Source of the DNA: Streptomyces sp. HB132
GTDB taxonomy: Bacteria > Actinomycetota > Actinomycetes > Streptomycetales > Streptomycetaceae
Assembly (NCBI RefSeq): GCF_016909575.1
Contig: NZ_JAFBGA010000019.1
Location: 62,001-126,000 of the forward strand
DNA: 64,000 nucleotides
Direction: 5' to 3'
Both the position numbers and the translations under genes were made by a program. Within the stretch, counting starts at the first letter, position 1. Every line of letters starts with the position of its first letter. This document shows positions 42,993 through 51,177 of this stretch, in pieces. Under the pieces are notes generated by a model that worked only from the letters and a program-made list of their open reading frames with translations, ran no database searches and was not told the origin of the DNA.

Positions 42993-43451
42993 GTGGCACC
43001 TGGCAGTGCGCTCATCCCCCGGCTCACGGACCTCAGCCCCGGGGCGGAGGCGCTCCGTTACTGCTTCGCCCTGGCGGCGCACCCCGAGTCGGTGGCCGGC
43101 GCCCGGCGCCTCACGCGGGCCAGGCTGGCGGACTGGCGGCTGGCCGGGGACGTCCACGACGCGGCGGTGCTGATCGTCTCCGAGTTGGTCACCAACGCGA
43201 TCGTGCACACCGCGAGCGCCCGGGTGGTCTGCGAGCTCCGCTGCGACGAGGGCAGGCTGCGGATCTCCGTACAGGACCAGGGCCATCAGCCCGGTGGTCC
43301 GCGGCTGTCCCTCACCGCCGAGGGGGAACACGGACGCGGCCTGCTGCTCGTCGACTCCGTGAGTGCGTCCTGGGGATCCCACGACACGGGCAACCGCTCG
43401 GGGCGCATCGTGTGGGCGGAGCTGCCACACGGCCCGGAGCGGACATGCTGA
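42993..43451 (+). CDS. HATPase (RsbW-like) anti-sigma/regulatory ATPase domain protein
   Basis: This 152-aa single-domain GHKL ATPase has an N-box AAVLIVSELVTNAIVHTAS, a G1 box in ISVQDQGHQP and a G2 box GEHGRGLLLVDSVSASWGS. Streptomyces genomes carry dozens of such RsbW-like proteins that act as anti-sigma factors/kinases or of unknown function. It starts at GTG 42993 with GAGG upstream. Its stop overlaps the next gene by 7 bases. It is divergent from an XRE/DUF5753 regulator, a common pairing. Confidence 0.88.
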   Translation: MAPGSALIPRLTDLSPGAEALRYCFALAAHPESVAGARRLTRARLADWRLAGDVHDAAVLIVSELVTNAIVHTASARVVCELRCDEGRLRISVQDQGHQPGGPRLSLTAEGEHGRGLLLVDSVSASWGSHDTGNRSGRIVWAELPHGPERTC

Positions 43452-43885
43452 GGACCGCGCTGTCCCAGCTTCTCGGCGCCCGTCGCCCGCGCCCGGCGGA
43501 CGAGGACGGGGAGGGGGGACGGGTCCGGCTGCCGCTGCCACCGGCGCTGTCGGCAAGCCTCGGTTTCGACGCCGTGGGCGTACCCGCTCAGTACGGGTTC
43601 CGGTTGATGTCGCATCTGCCGCGCGCTGGATGCGTGTTCGCCGACGCGGACCGGTGGTGGTGGATCGTACCGTCGGGTTCGGATCTCGATCTGGACTGGC
43701 CGGAGCAGGCGTCGTACGCCACCGGGGCCTACGTCCCCGCGGGCCGCCCGCGCCTGATCCACGCTCCTGAAAGCCGTACGCCCTACACGCCGCCCATTCC
43801 GCTCTTCCTCATGGTCTGCCAGGTCACCGGCGTCGCACCGTCCTGGGGTCCGCCGGGCCGGCCGAGGGTCGTGACCGCTCCCTGA
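43445..43885 (+). CDS. Conserved actinobacterial hypothetical protein
   Basis: This 146-aa protein starts at ATG 43445 inside the end of the HATPase gene (7-base overlap), so the two are co-translated. It contains a compact alpha/beta region (AGCVFADADRWWWIVPSGSDLDLDWP) but no signal peptide or known catalytic motif. The tight coupling suggests a functional partner of the HATPase, for example a regulator or target, but nothing in the sequence proves it. Confidence 0.6.
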   Translation: MLRTALSQLLGARRPRPADEDGEGGRVRLPLPPALSASLGFDAVGVPAQYGFRLMSHLPRAGCVFADADRWWWIVPSGSDLDLDWPEQASYATGAYVPAGRPRLIHAPESRTPYTPPIPLFLMVCQVTGVAPSWGPPGRPRVVTAP

Positions 43886-43901
43886 CGGGCCGGACCCCCG
43901 C

Positions 43902-45248
43902 TCAAGGCCTGTCGAGGTAGGCGAGCCCCGGGTGGACCCCGGTGTACCCCTCGACCAGCCGGCGGGCCACGGAGACGGAGTCGACCAAGGGGTGCAGGGC
44001 GAAGGCGCGCACGGCTGCCGCACGTGATCCGCTCTCCGCCGCTTCGAGCACCGCCCGCTCCACGGCCTTGACCGCGGTGACCAGCCCGACCGCGTGGTAC
44101 GGGAGGGGGTCGACGGCGACGGGATGCGCGCCGCCGGCGTCCACGAGGCAGGGCACCTCGATGACGGCCTCCTCGTCGAGCACCGCGAGGGTGCCCCGGT
44201 TGCGGACGTTCAGGATCAGCGAGGTGCGTTCGTTGCGGGCGACGGCGCGCATCAGGGCGAGGGCCACCTGCTCGTAGCCCCCGGACTCCAGGTCGCTCTC
44301 CTCGCGCTCACCGGCCCCCGCCACGTCCCGGTTCTCCGCCATGTACGTCGCCTCGCGTTCGGCGCGCGTACGGTCCCACGTGGCCAGCGGCGGGGCGGCA
44401 GGATCCTTCATCCGGGCGTAGAAGCCCTCCTGCTGGTCACGGAGGAAGGCACCGCGGGTCTGTTCGGCGTCCTGGTAGGCCCGGACCGCCTCCCGGTTGA
44501 AGTAGTAGTAGTGCAGGTACTCGTTGGGGATCGCGCCCAGCGAACGCAGCCAGTCCGGGCCGAACAGCCTGCCCTCCTCGAAGGAGCCGAGGAGCGCGGG
44601 GTCCGCCAGCAGACGCGGGAGCTCGTCACGGCCCCCGACCCGCAGGCCCCGGACCCAGCCGAGGTGGTTCAGCCCCACGTAGTCGATCCACGCCCGGTCC
44701 GGGTCCGCGCCCAGGACCCGGGCGATCCGGCGCCCGAGTCCCACCGGCGAGTCGCAGATCCCGATGACCCGGTCGCCGAGGTGCCGTGCCATGGCCTCGG
44801 TGACCAGGCCGGCCGGGTTCGTGAAGTTGATGACCCACGCGTCGGGCGCGAGCCGGGCGACGCGCCGGGCGAGGTCCGTCGCGACGGGGACGGTCCGCAG
44901 CCCGTAGGCGATGCCGCCGGCCCCGACCGTCTCCTGGCCCAGGACACCCTCGTCGAGCGCGACGCGTTCGTCGGCGGCACGGCCTGCCAGGCCGCCGACC
45001 CTGATGGCGGAGAAGACGAAGTCCGCGCCCCGCAGGGCCTCGTCGAGATCACCGGTGGCATGTACGTCGGGTGCGTCGTCGATTCCGGCCGCCTGTTCGG
45101 CCAGGACCCGCGCGACGGCCGTGAGCCGGTCCGCGTCGGTGTCGTACAGGGTCACCCGCGAGACGCGGCCTTCGGCGTGGTCACCGAGCAGGGCCCCGTA
45201 CACGAGAGGGACACGGAATCCGCCGCCGCCAAGAATTGTCAGCTTCAC
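43902..45248 (-). CDS. GH4-family 6-phospho-beta-glucosidase-like enzyme
   Basis: A 448-aa NAD- and Mn-dependent glycosidase of family GH4, which cleaves glycosidic bonds by a redox elimination mechanism. Visible are the NAD loop GGGGF (7-11), NFTNPAG (141-147), the metal Cys in ICDSP (Cys165) and the metal His in GLNHLGW (Asn194/His195). This class acts on 6-phospho-glycosides that enter by PTS, or on unphosphorylated sugars. No transporter gene is adjacent. It lies 80 bases downstream of the CYP157-type gene, same strand, and probably has its own expression. Confidence 0.9.
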   Translation of the reverse strand: MKLTILGGGGFRVPLVYGALLGDHAEGRVSRVTLYDTDADRLTAVARVLAEQAAGIDDAPDVHATGDLDEALRGADFVFSAIRVGGLAGRAADERVALDEGVLGQETVGAGGIAYGLRTVPVATDLARRVARLAPDAWVINFTNPAGLVTEAMARHLGDRVIGICDSPVGLGRRIARVLGADPDRAWIDYVGLNHLGWVRGLRVGGRDELPRLLADPALLGSFEEGRLFGPDWLRSLGAIPNEYLHYYYFNREAVRAYQDAEQTRGAFLRDQQEGFYARMKDPAAPPLATWDRTRAEREATYMAENRDVAGAGEREESDLESGGYEQVALALMRAVARNERTSLILNVRNRGTLAVLDEEAVIEVPCLVDAGGAHPVAVDPLPYHAVGLVTAVKAVERAVLEAAESGSRAAAVRAFALHPLVDSVSVARRLVEGYTGVHPGLAYLDRP

Positions 45249-45329
45249 GCTGCTCGATGGTACGGGGCGGGCGGCCCGGCACCCCGGACCCGGAGGCCCG
45301 GAGTACCGGAGCGGCGGCCGGTTCCGCCG

Positions 45330-46838
45330 TCAGTGACCGTTCCACCACCGGACGACGGCGTGCCAGACCCTCGTCGGGCCGCTCCGTTGCGCCGGGATGA
45401 CGACGCCTTCCCCGGGTGTCGTGTGCGGCTCGGCGGTGCGTGGTGCGGACGGGGCGGTCTCGGGAGCGCGTCGGGCGGCGGGTGACGACACCTCCCAGTC
45501 GGTCTGCGTCCGGTTCCGGGCCACCGCCGGCAGCGGTTCGGCGTCGACCTCCTGCTGCGGTGTCGGGGCGAATCCCGCGGGCAGGTCCACCAGGTGCCGC
45601 GACATGAAGTTGCCGGCCCAGCTCAGCTCGTCCTCGCCGACGGCGAGTTCGAGGTCGGGCAGTCGCATCAGCAGGGCGTCGACCCCGACGTCGGCGATGG
45701 CGCGTCCGATGTCCTGCCCGGGGCACTCGTGGGGACCGCTGCTGAACGCCATGTGGGCACGGTTGCCCTCCATGCTGACGGTGAGGTCGGGTCGGACGGC
45801 GGGGTCCGTGTTGGCGGGCGCGATGCCGACGATCAGGGCGTCGCCCGCCTTGATCTGCTGTCCTCCGAGCTCGGTGTCGCCCACCGCCCAGCGTCCGAGG
45901 ACGGAGGTGAACGGCGGCTCGTCCCACAGGGTCTGTTCGACCGCCTCGGGCACGGTCATGTGCCCGCCACTGAGCCGGGCGCGGAACCGGGGGTCGGTGA
46001 GGACCATGCGCAGCACGTTGGCGATCAGATTGGTGGTCGTCTCGTAGGCGACGATCAGAACGACCCGCAGGTGCTCGCTGACCTCCTTGTCGGTGAGCGC
46101 GGCGGGGTGTTCGACCAGCCAGGTGGCGAAGTCCTCGGCGGGCGCCTCCCGGCGGCGCTGGACCAGCCGGTCCAGCGCGCCGATCACGTAGGCGTTGCTC
46201 GCGACCGCGGTCTCCGAACCCCGCGTCATGTCACGGGCGGCCTGCACCAGACGGTCGTCGTACTCCTCCGGCATGCCGATGATCGCGCACATCACCATCA
46301 TGGGGAGCCGCTCGGCGAACTGGCTGACCAGCTCGACGCGCCCCTCCCCGCAGAAGTCGTTGACGAGCCTGTTGGAGTACCGGTTGATGTGGCGGCGCAC
46401 GCCGCGGGTGTCGATGCGCGCCATGCTGTCGGTGACCGCGCCGCGCAGCCGCTCGTGGGTGGCGCCCTCGGCGAACGAGCACACCGGCTGCCACGTGAAG
46501 AGCGGTGCGAGCGGGTGGTCCGGGGCCACACTGCCGTCCTGCAGGCCACGCCACCGCCGCGAGTCGCGGGAGAACTGCGAGGGGGTGCGGGTCATGTGGA
46601 GGTTCTCGCTGTGTCCGAGGACCAGCCAGGCGGGGACGTCCTCGTGCAGCAGGACGGGCGCCACCGTGCCGTGTTCGGCACGCAGCTTCTCGTACAGGCC
46701 CGCCGGGTCCGCCTCGGCCTCGGGACCGTACAGCCGGCGCAGTCCGCCGGGTCCGATGCCCATGCCGTGCGCGGGGCACTGCGGGGGTGGCACCGGACCG
46801 GCGGTGAATCCGGGTTCGTGCTGGAAGGGGGTTGTCAC
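45330..46838 (-). CDS. CYP157-type P450 (conservon P450, no ExxR motif)
   Basis: This 502-aa P450 follows the cvn genes. The heme loop is FSSGPHECPGQDIG with Cys372. The I-helix region reads VAYETTTN. The K-helix position normally occupied by E-x-x-R instead reads E301-Q-T-L-W305, so Arg is replaced by Leu. This matches the CYP157 family, which was described as lacking the ExxR motif. The C-terminal 80 residues are a Pro/Glu/Thr-rich extension. CYP157 genes usually sit in conservons. The physiological electron donor and substrate are unknown. Confidence 0.9.
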   Translation of the reverse strand: MTTPFQHEPGFTAGPVPPPQCPAHGMGIGPGGLRRLYGPEAEADPAGLYEKLRAEHGTVAPVLLHEDVPAWLVLGHSENLHMTRTPSQFSRDSRRWRGLQDGSVAPDHPLAPLFTWQPVCSFAEGATHERLRGAVTDSMARIDTRGVRRHINRYSNRLVNDFCGEGRVELVSQFAERLPMMVMCAIIGMPEEYDDRLVQAARDMTRGSETAVASNAYVIGALDRLVQRRREAPAEDFATWLVEHPAALTDKEVSEHLRVVLIVAYETTTNLIANVLRMVLTDPRFRARLSGGHMTVPEAVEQTLWDEPPFTSVLGRWAVGDTELGGQQIKAGDALIVGIAPANTDPAVRPDLTVSMEGNRAHMAFSSGPHECPGQDIGRAIADVGVDALLMRLPDLELAVGEDELSWAGNFMSRHLVDLPAGFAPTPQQEVDAEPLPAVARNRTQTDWEVSSPAARRAPETAPSAPRTAEPHTTPGEGVVIPAQRSGPTRVWHAVVRWWNGH

Positions 46839-46859
46839 AGGGGCTCCAGGAATAAGGCG

Positions 46860-46898
46860 CTCCGGGGACGGGCGAGTCGGGACAGGGCCCGTCCGGAG
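46860..46898 (-). terminator. Intercistronic hairpin between cvnD and the P450 gene
   Basis: GGACGGGC and GCCCGTCC form an 8-base stem, extended by CTCC/GGAG with two bulged G. It lies in the 79-base gap before the P450 gene on the same strand. It may attenuate read-through from the cvn genes or only protect the mRNA end. Confidence 0.5.
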
Positions 46899-46917
46899 GC
46901 TGAGGTGCGGGCCGTCG

Positions 46918-47532
46918 TCAGGCGAGCGGCACGGCGAGGCTGTGCAGGTAGCGCATCAGGGTCAGCAGCACGTCCCGGCTGGATGCGCGCAGCCGGGCGT
47001 CGCAGTCGACCATCGGTACCTCGTCCGACAGGTCCAGGGCGCTGCGCAGGGCCTCGACGGGGTGGTGCGGTGCCCCGGGGAAGGTGTTGACGGCGACGAC
47101 GAACGGCACGCCGCGCTCCTCCAGCCTGCCGATCACGTCGAAACTGACCTGGAGCCGCCTGGTGTCGATGAGGACGACGGCTCCGAGGGCTCCTTCGAAG
47201 AGTCCGTTCCACAGGAACCAGAAGCGCTCCTGGCCGGGGGTGCCGAACAGGTAGAGGATCAGTTCGTCGCTGAGACTGATCCGGCCGAAGTCCATGGCGA
47301 CGGTGGTGGCGGTCTTGGTCTCCACCCCGACGTTGTCGTCCACGCCGACCCCGGCCTGGGTCATGGTCTCTTCGGTCGTCAGGGGCCGGATCTCACTCAC
47401 TGAGCCGACCATCGTCGTCTTGCCCACCCCGAACCCGCCGACGACGACGACCTTCACCGCGGCCGTGGCCGTGTCGGGAAGGACGTCCTCGCTCCGGGGG
47501 CCCGTGATCGTGTCAGAGCTTCTGAAGTCCAT
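46918..47532 (-). CDS. cvnD: Conservon GTP-binding protein
   Basis: A 204-aa small GTPase of the conservon type, regulated by the upstream CvnA/B/C proteins at the membrane. Walker A is GGFGVGKTT, switch motif FGTPGQERFWFLWNGLF, VVLIDTRRL follows, and VAVNTF is the nucleotide-specificity region. It overlaps cvnC by 20 bases. In conservons, CvnD acts like a heterotrimeric G-protein analogue; the signal is unknown. Confidence 0.93.
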   Translation of the reverse strand: MDFRSSDTITGPRSEDVLPDTATAAVKVVVVGGFGVGKTTMVGSVSEIRPLTTEETMTQAGVGVDDNVGVETKTATTVAMDFGRISLSDELILYLFGTPGQERFWFLWNGLFEGALGAVVLIDTRRLQVSFDVIGRLEERGVPFVVAVNTFPGAPHHPVEALRSALDLSDEVPMVDCDARLRASSRDVLLTLMRYLHSLAVPLA

Positions 47533-47881
47533 GCATCACCGCTTCGAGGAGGGACCGGTCCGGGAGCGCGGCGCGGACGATCGGCGCGCGTGACTCGATC
47601 AGTTCGGTCGCCAGGAGTTCGGTCAGGAGCGAGGTGACCACGCTGAATGGGAGACTCAGATAGGCCGAGATCTCGGCGACGGACAGCGGCGCCCTGCAGA
47701 GCCGCAGGATCGCCGCCTGCTCCGGCTGGACCGTCGGGGACGGCTCGGCCTGCGCCACCACCATGGTGACGAGGTCGAGCGCCGCTCTCCGGCCGTCGGG
47801 CGCGCCGGTGATCACATACAGCCGTTCCGGGTCACTCACCGCCGGGTCGGCCTTTCGGCGTTCTCGTCGGGGAGGACTCAT
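47513..47881 (-). CDS. cvnC: Conservon DUF742 protein
   Basis: A 122-aa winged-helix protein of the DUF742 family: RLYVITGAPDGRRAALDLVTMVVA, ILRLCRAPLSVAEISAYLSLPFSVVTSLLTELLATELI. Members interact with CvnB and the GTPase. It overlaps cvnB by four bases and cvnD by 20, showing a tightly coupled operon. Confidence 0.92.
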   Translation of the reverse strand: MSPPRRERRKADPAVSDPERLYVITGAPDGRRAALDLVTMVVAQAEPSPTVQPEQAAILRLCRAPLSVAEISAYLSLPFSVVTSLLTELLATELIESRAPIVRAALPDRSLLEAVMHGLQKL

Positions 47882-48285
47882 CCGGCCTGCCCCTCATGAC
47901 GCGGCGGGCTCGTCAGGTGTGCTCCGATACGAACGACCATGTCGCGCATGCGGGCGCCCACCAGTCCGGCGTCGACCGTCTCGCCGGCCAGGACCGCGAG
48001 GTAGGCGCCCGCTCCGGCGGCCATCAGGTAGAAGAACCCTCCGGTCACCTCGATCACGACGAGCTTCATCAGGCCGTCGCTGTAGGGGATCTCGGTGGCG
48101 ACGGCAGCGGCCAGGCTCTGCAGCCCGGCGCAGGCGGCGGCGAGACGGTCGGCGACGTCCGGGTCGCCGCCGTGCCGGGCGATGCGGAGGCCGTCGGCGG
48201 AGAGCACCACGATCTGGTGGATGCTCGGTACGTCGTCGGCCAGTTCCTTGAGCATCCAGTCCATGTTTCCCCGCTGCTGGATCAC
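47878..48285 (-). CDS. cvnB: Conservon roadblock/LC7 protein
   Basis: The 135-aa roadblock/LC7 protein shows DWMLKELADDVPSIHQIVVLSADGLRIARHGG, typical of MglB-like regulators of small GTPases. GTG 48285 overlaps the cvnA stop by four bases (GTGA) and gives IQQRGNMDW at the N-terminus, common in relatives; ATG 48264 is an alternative. It likely modulates CvnD GTP hydrolysis. Confidence 0.92.
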   Translation of the reverse strand: MIQQRGNMDWMLKELADDVPSIHQIVVLSADGLRIARHGGDPDVADRLAAACAGLQSLAAAVATEIPYSDGLMKLVVIEVTGGFFYLMAAGAGAYLAVLAGETVDAGLVGARMRDMVVRIGAHLTSPPRHEGQAG

Positions 48286-49910
48286 TTCTCGTCTCCCTTG
48301 TCCCACGCGTCGTCGGAGTCTGTGTCGTTCGCCGGGTCCTTGGGCACACCGTTGACGGCCTGGGTGAATGCCTCCAGCCAGAGCCCGGGCGGTGCCGTGC
48401 CGCCGCCGCCCCCGCCGTGTCCGTTGTGCCCGTAGCGTGCGGCGGGCTCCGCGGCCGGTGCGGCCTGCTGCGGGAGGTTGTGCGAACCGAGGGGTGCGCG
48501 CCCCCGGCTGCGGCGCTGGGGAAGCCCGCCCTCGGTCCACTCGGTCACGACGATCTCGTCGTCACCCATCGCCGCCGCGGTGGGCGCGGGCCGCGCGGCG
48601 GACGCCACCGGCGCCGGGACGGGGGCGGGAGGCGCGAGCGACGGGACGGGCCCGGTGGACCGCGCCTTGTTCTTACCGAGCGGGGGGACGACGTGCCGCA
48701 TCTGCGACATGTCGAGCGAACTCTGGGGCCGTGAGGTGGCGCCGATGCCGTGCGCGATCCCGGGTGCGGGACCGGTGGTGATCATGTCGCGCGGCACGAT
48801 GAGCACGGCACGGACCCCGCCGTACGCGGACTGCCGCAGGGACACCTGGAGTTGGTACATACGGGCGAGCCGGCCGACCACGGCCATGCCGAGGCGCGGG
48901 GACTCCCCCAGGTCGTTCATGTTGATGCCGGCCCGGGCCTGGGCGAGCATGTTCTCGGCCCTCACGCGGGCCTCCTCGCTGAGGCTGACGCCGCCGTCCT
49001 CGATCTCGATGGCGATGCCGGTCTGCACCTCGACCGCGGTGACGTGCACCCGGGTCTGGGGCGGCGAGTAGCGCGTCGCGTTGTCGAGCAGCTCGGCGCA
49101 GGCGTGGATGAGCGGTTCGACCGCGGTGCCGACGATGGCGACCTTGGCGATCGAGTGCAGATCGACGCGCTGGTATTCGAGGATCCGGGACATCGCACCG
49201 CGCAGCACGCTGAACAGCGGTACGGCCTTGGGCCACTGACGGCTGGGCCGGGCTCCGCCGAGTACGGCGATGGAGTCGGCGAGCCTGCCGATCAGCGCGG
49301 TGCCGTGGTCGATGCGGAGCAGGTCGTCGAAGACATCGGGGTTGCGCCCGTGGTGGTCCTCCATCTCCCGGAGTTCACTGGCCTGTCGGTGGACGATGGC
49401 CTGTACCCGGCGGGCGACGCTGACGAAGGCGCGCTGCGCGGAGTCACGCATCGCCTCTTCGTTGTCGATGATGTCGAGGACCTGGAGCACCAGGGCGCGC
49501 TGCGCCTTGGGGAGGTTGCGGTACGACGCGTCCGCGTCGACGACGTCGCGCATCACTTCCTGCGGCGAGTTACTGGCGCGCAGTCGGCGGATCGCGGTGG
49601 GCAGGAGCTCCTTGCTGAGCCGTTCGGTCTCCTGGTCGTGCGAGGCGATGCGGCGTTCCAGGGTGGCGATGCGCCGCTCGTACTCGGCTCGCTGGACGCG
49701 CGTCGCCCGGTTCCGTCGCTTCAGTGCGACGACGAGCGTGGCGACGACGACTGTGGCGATCGCACCACACCACACGACTGCCGCACGCGCCGCTCCGGTG
49801 ACCGGCACCGAGCCGGCAGCGGTGGCCCCGGCCATGAGTACGACGGGCAGGAGCGCGGCGCGGACTACAGGGATGTCTCTGTTGGTCGGCGGTGATTCAA
49901 CACGGACCAT
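48282..49910 (-). CDS. cvnA: Conservon sensor histidine kinase-like protein
   Basis: This 542-aa protein starts with two hydrophobic segments (about 10-60), then has a helical region and a GHKL ATPase domain (about 240-380; ACAELLDNATRYSPPQTRVHV N-box and RLGMAVVGRLARMY G2). The C-terminal 150 residues are Pro/Ala/Gly-rich. No obvious dimerisation His box is visible, as is usual for CvnA. It is the first gene of the conservon. A long 5' region (49911-50673) with an inverted repeat lies in front. Confidence 0.92.
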   Translation of the reverse strand: MVRVESPPTNRDIPVVRAALLPVVLMAGATAAGSVPVTGAARAAVVWCGAIATVVVATLVVALKRRNRATRVQRAEYERRIATLERRIASHDQETERLSKELLPTAIRRLRASNSPQEVMRDVVDADASYRNLPKAQRALVLQVLDIIDNEEAMRDSAQRAFVSVARRVQAIVHRQASELREMEDHHGRNPDVFDDLLRIDHGTALIGRLADSIAVLGGARPSRQWPKAVPLFSVLRGAMSRILEYQRVDLHSIAKVAIVGTAVEPLIHACAELLDNATRYSPPQTRVHVTAVEVQTGIAIEIEDGGVSLSEEARVRAENMLAQARAGINMNDLGESPRLGMAVVGRLARMYQLQVSLRQSAYGGVRAVLIVPRDMITTGPAPGIAHGIGATSRPQSSLDMSQMRHVVPPLGKNKARSTGPVPSLAPPAPVPAPVASAARPAPTAAAMGDDEIVVTEWTEGGLPQRRSRGRAPLGSHNLPQQAAPAAEPAARYGHNGHGGGGGGTAPPGLWLEAFTQAVNGVPKDPANDTDSDDAWDKGDEK

Positions 49911-49944
49911 CTAAACCCTCTGGCGGTTGATTCGGGAGGTATAC

Positions 49945-49974
49945 GCACTTGTACGGACAGTTATGGACAAGTGC
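49945..49974. promoter_or_regulatory. Inverted repeat upstream of cvnA
   Basis: GCACTTGT (49945-49952) and ACAAGTGC (49967-49974) are perfect inverted arms around a 14-base spacer, 35-64 bases upstream of the cvnA start. It is a candidate operator or transcription-start region for the conservon. Confidence 0.5.
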
Positions 49975-50612
49975 TCGAATTCGGAACAACTCGACTTCAC
50001 TGGGCGTGAGCCTAGACAGATCAGAGCAGTGCCTCGGCATATTCGCCCAACCCCCTGCGCGGGCACTCCCGCGGTAATACACTCGCCAGGTTTCGCACTC
50101 AGCGGCGTCGAGCGTGCGCAGTGAGTGACGTGATCCACGAATCGGGAGGAAGCGCACTCACTTGTCCCGCTCTGCGGGTCGGAGGCGGGGACGATCGACC
50201 ATGGTCAGTGATCCATGAGCTGCGAGAACGCCTCGCAAGGCGTTTCGGCGAGCGAAGATCGTCACCGCATTCGACGACTTGTGCACCGCAGTGCGGGACA
50301 AGGGCACATGCGATCGAATCGGATCGAAAGGAGCGGAAACCTGAGCGACGGACGGGTGTGTGAGCGGAGGGACGGGAGCGACCGCGGGGAGCCCGCCCTC
50401 GGGTCGGCGCTCCCCTGAGCCCGGCAGGCGCGGTCGTCTCGGCCCGGCCGCGCCCTCACCGTCCGTGATCTCGTCCCGGCCCCCGGGGTCGCCCCCGGAC
50501 CCGAGCAGGAAGCCGACCGAGCGGAGAACTCGGACGCCCGGCTGCGTGGAGAGCCCGGTAGGCGCTCGATGCGTGCGGGCGGAGCCGCTTCGACGGCGCC
50601 GCCTCGCAGCGG

Positions 50613-50650
50613 CCTGTCGTAAGGCCCGGACTTCAGGGCCCGTCGACAGG
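50613..50650 (-). terminator. Hairpin downstream of the MarR gene
   Basis: CCTGTCG (50613-50619) pairs with CGACAGG (50644-50650), and inside it GGCCC pairs with GGGCC, giving a long stem 24 bases past the MarR stop (leftward). It is the likely terminator of the FUSC-MarR operon. Confidence 0.65.
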
Positions 50651-50673
50651 AGTCCTACGGCGGCGGCGCTTCG

Positions 50674-51177
50674 TCAGCGACGGCCGCCGAGCCGGCCCTC
50701 CAGCTGCACCAGCAGCTCGCCGAGCTGTCCGCTGAGCCCGTTGCGGGTCTCCTCGTCGAGCCCGGAGAGCACCGACCGCTCGTAGGCGAGCTGTTCCGGC
50801 AGCAGGCGGTCGACGAGGTCGCGGCCGGCCTCCGTCAGGCCGACGTGGGTGACCCTGCGGTCCCTGGCGTCGCCGCGGCGGCCGATCAGGCCTGACTCCT
50901 GGAGGGTGCGCAGCCGCTTGGTGACGGCGGCTCCGGACGAGAAGGTCTCACGGGCCAGTTCACCGGGGGTGAGTTCGCGGTCGGTCCGCCGCATCGCACC
51001 GAGCAGGTCGAATTCGGCCCGGTTGAGTCCGGCGGCCCGCAGGGGGGCGTCCTCGGCCTGCTGGAGCAGGGCCGCACAGCGGTTGATGCGGCCGATGAGC
51101 TCCATCGGTCCGGTGTCCAGCCCCGGGCTGACGGCTTGCCACTGCCGTACCACCGAGGCCACGATGTCGTCGCTCAC
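50674..51177 (-). CDS. MarR-family regulator
   Basis: A 167-aa MarR-type winged-helix repressor: LNRAEFDLLGAMRRTDRELTPGELARETFSSGAAVTKRLRTLQESGLI and the wing GDARDRRVTHVGLTEAG. GTG 51177 overlaps the FUSC exporter gene by four bases, so the regulator is co-expressed with the pump that it probably controls. The ligand is unknown, but MarR/FUSC pairs commonly respond to aromatic acids. Confidence 0.88.
   Translation of the reverse strand: MSDDIVASVVRQWQAVSPGLDTGPMELIGRINRCAALLQQAEDAPLRAAGLNRAEFDLLGAMRRTDRELTPGELARETFSSGAAVTKRLRTLQESGLIGRRGDARDRRVTHVGLTEAGRDLVDRLLPEQLAYERSVLSGLDEETRNGLSGQLGELLVQLEGRLGGRR

Larger units (their letters stand above)
49911..50673. other. 763-base intergenic region upstream of cvnA
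   Basis: No protein gene is supported. The cvnA promoter should be near its left edge, where the sequence is A+T-richer. An inverted repeat occupies 49945-49974. A hairpin at 50613-50650 probably ends the MarR-FUSC operon, which runs leftward into this region. Another short inverted repeat (AACGCCT/AGGCGTT) lies at 50227-50244. Nothing else was seen. Confidence 0.55.

Noticed and set aside
42993..43885. Possible toxin-antitoxin pair in the HATPase and following gene
   Set aside because: Overlap and small size fit, but the GHKL motif places the first in the RsbW-like group and the second has no toxin motif.
50121..50363. Possible small genes in the region before cvnA
   Set aside because: The frames lack ribosome sites and look Arg/Ser-rich and random; the region also holds a terminator and inverted repeats.
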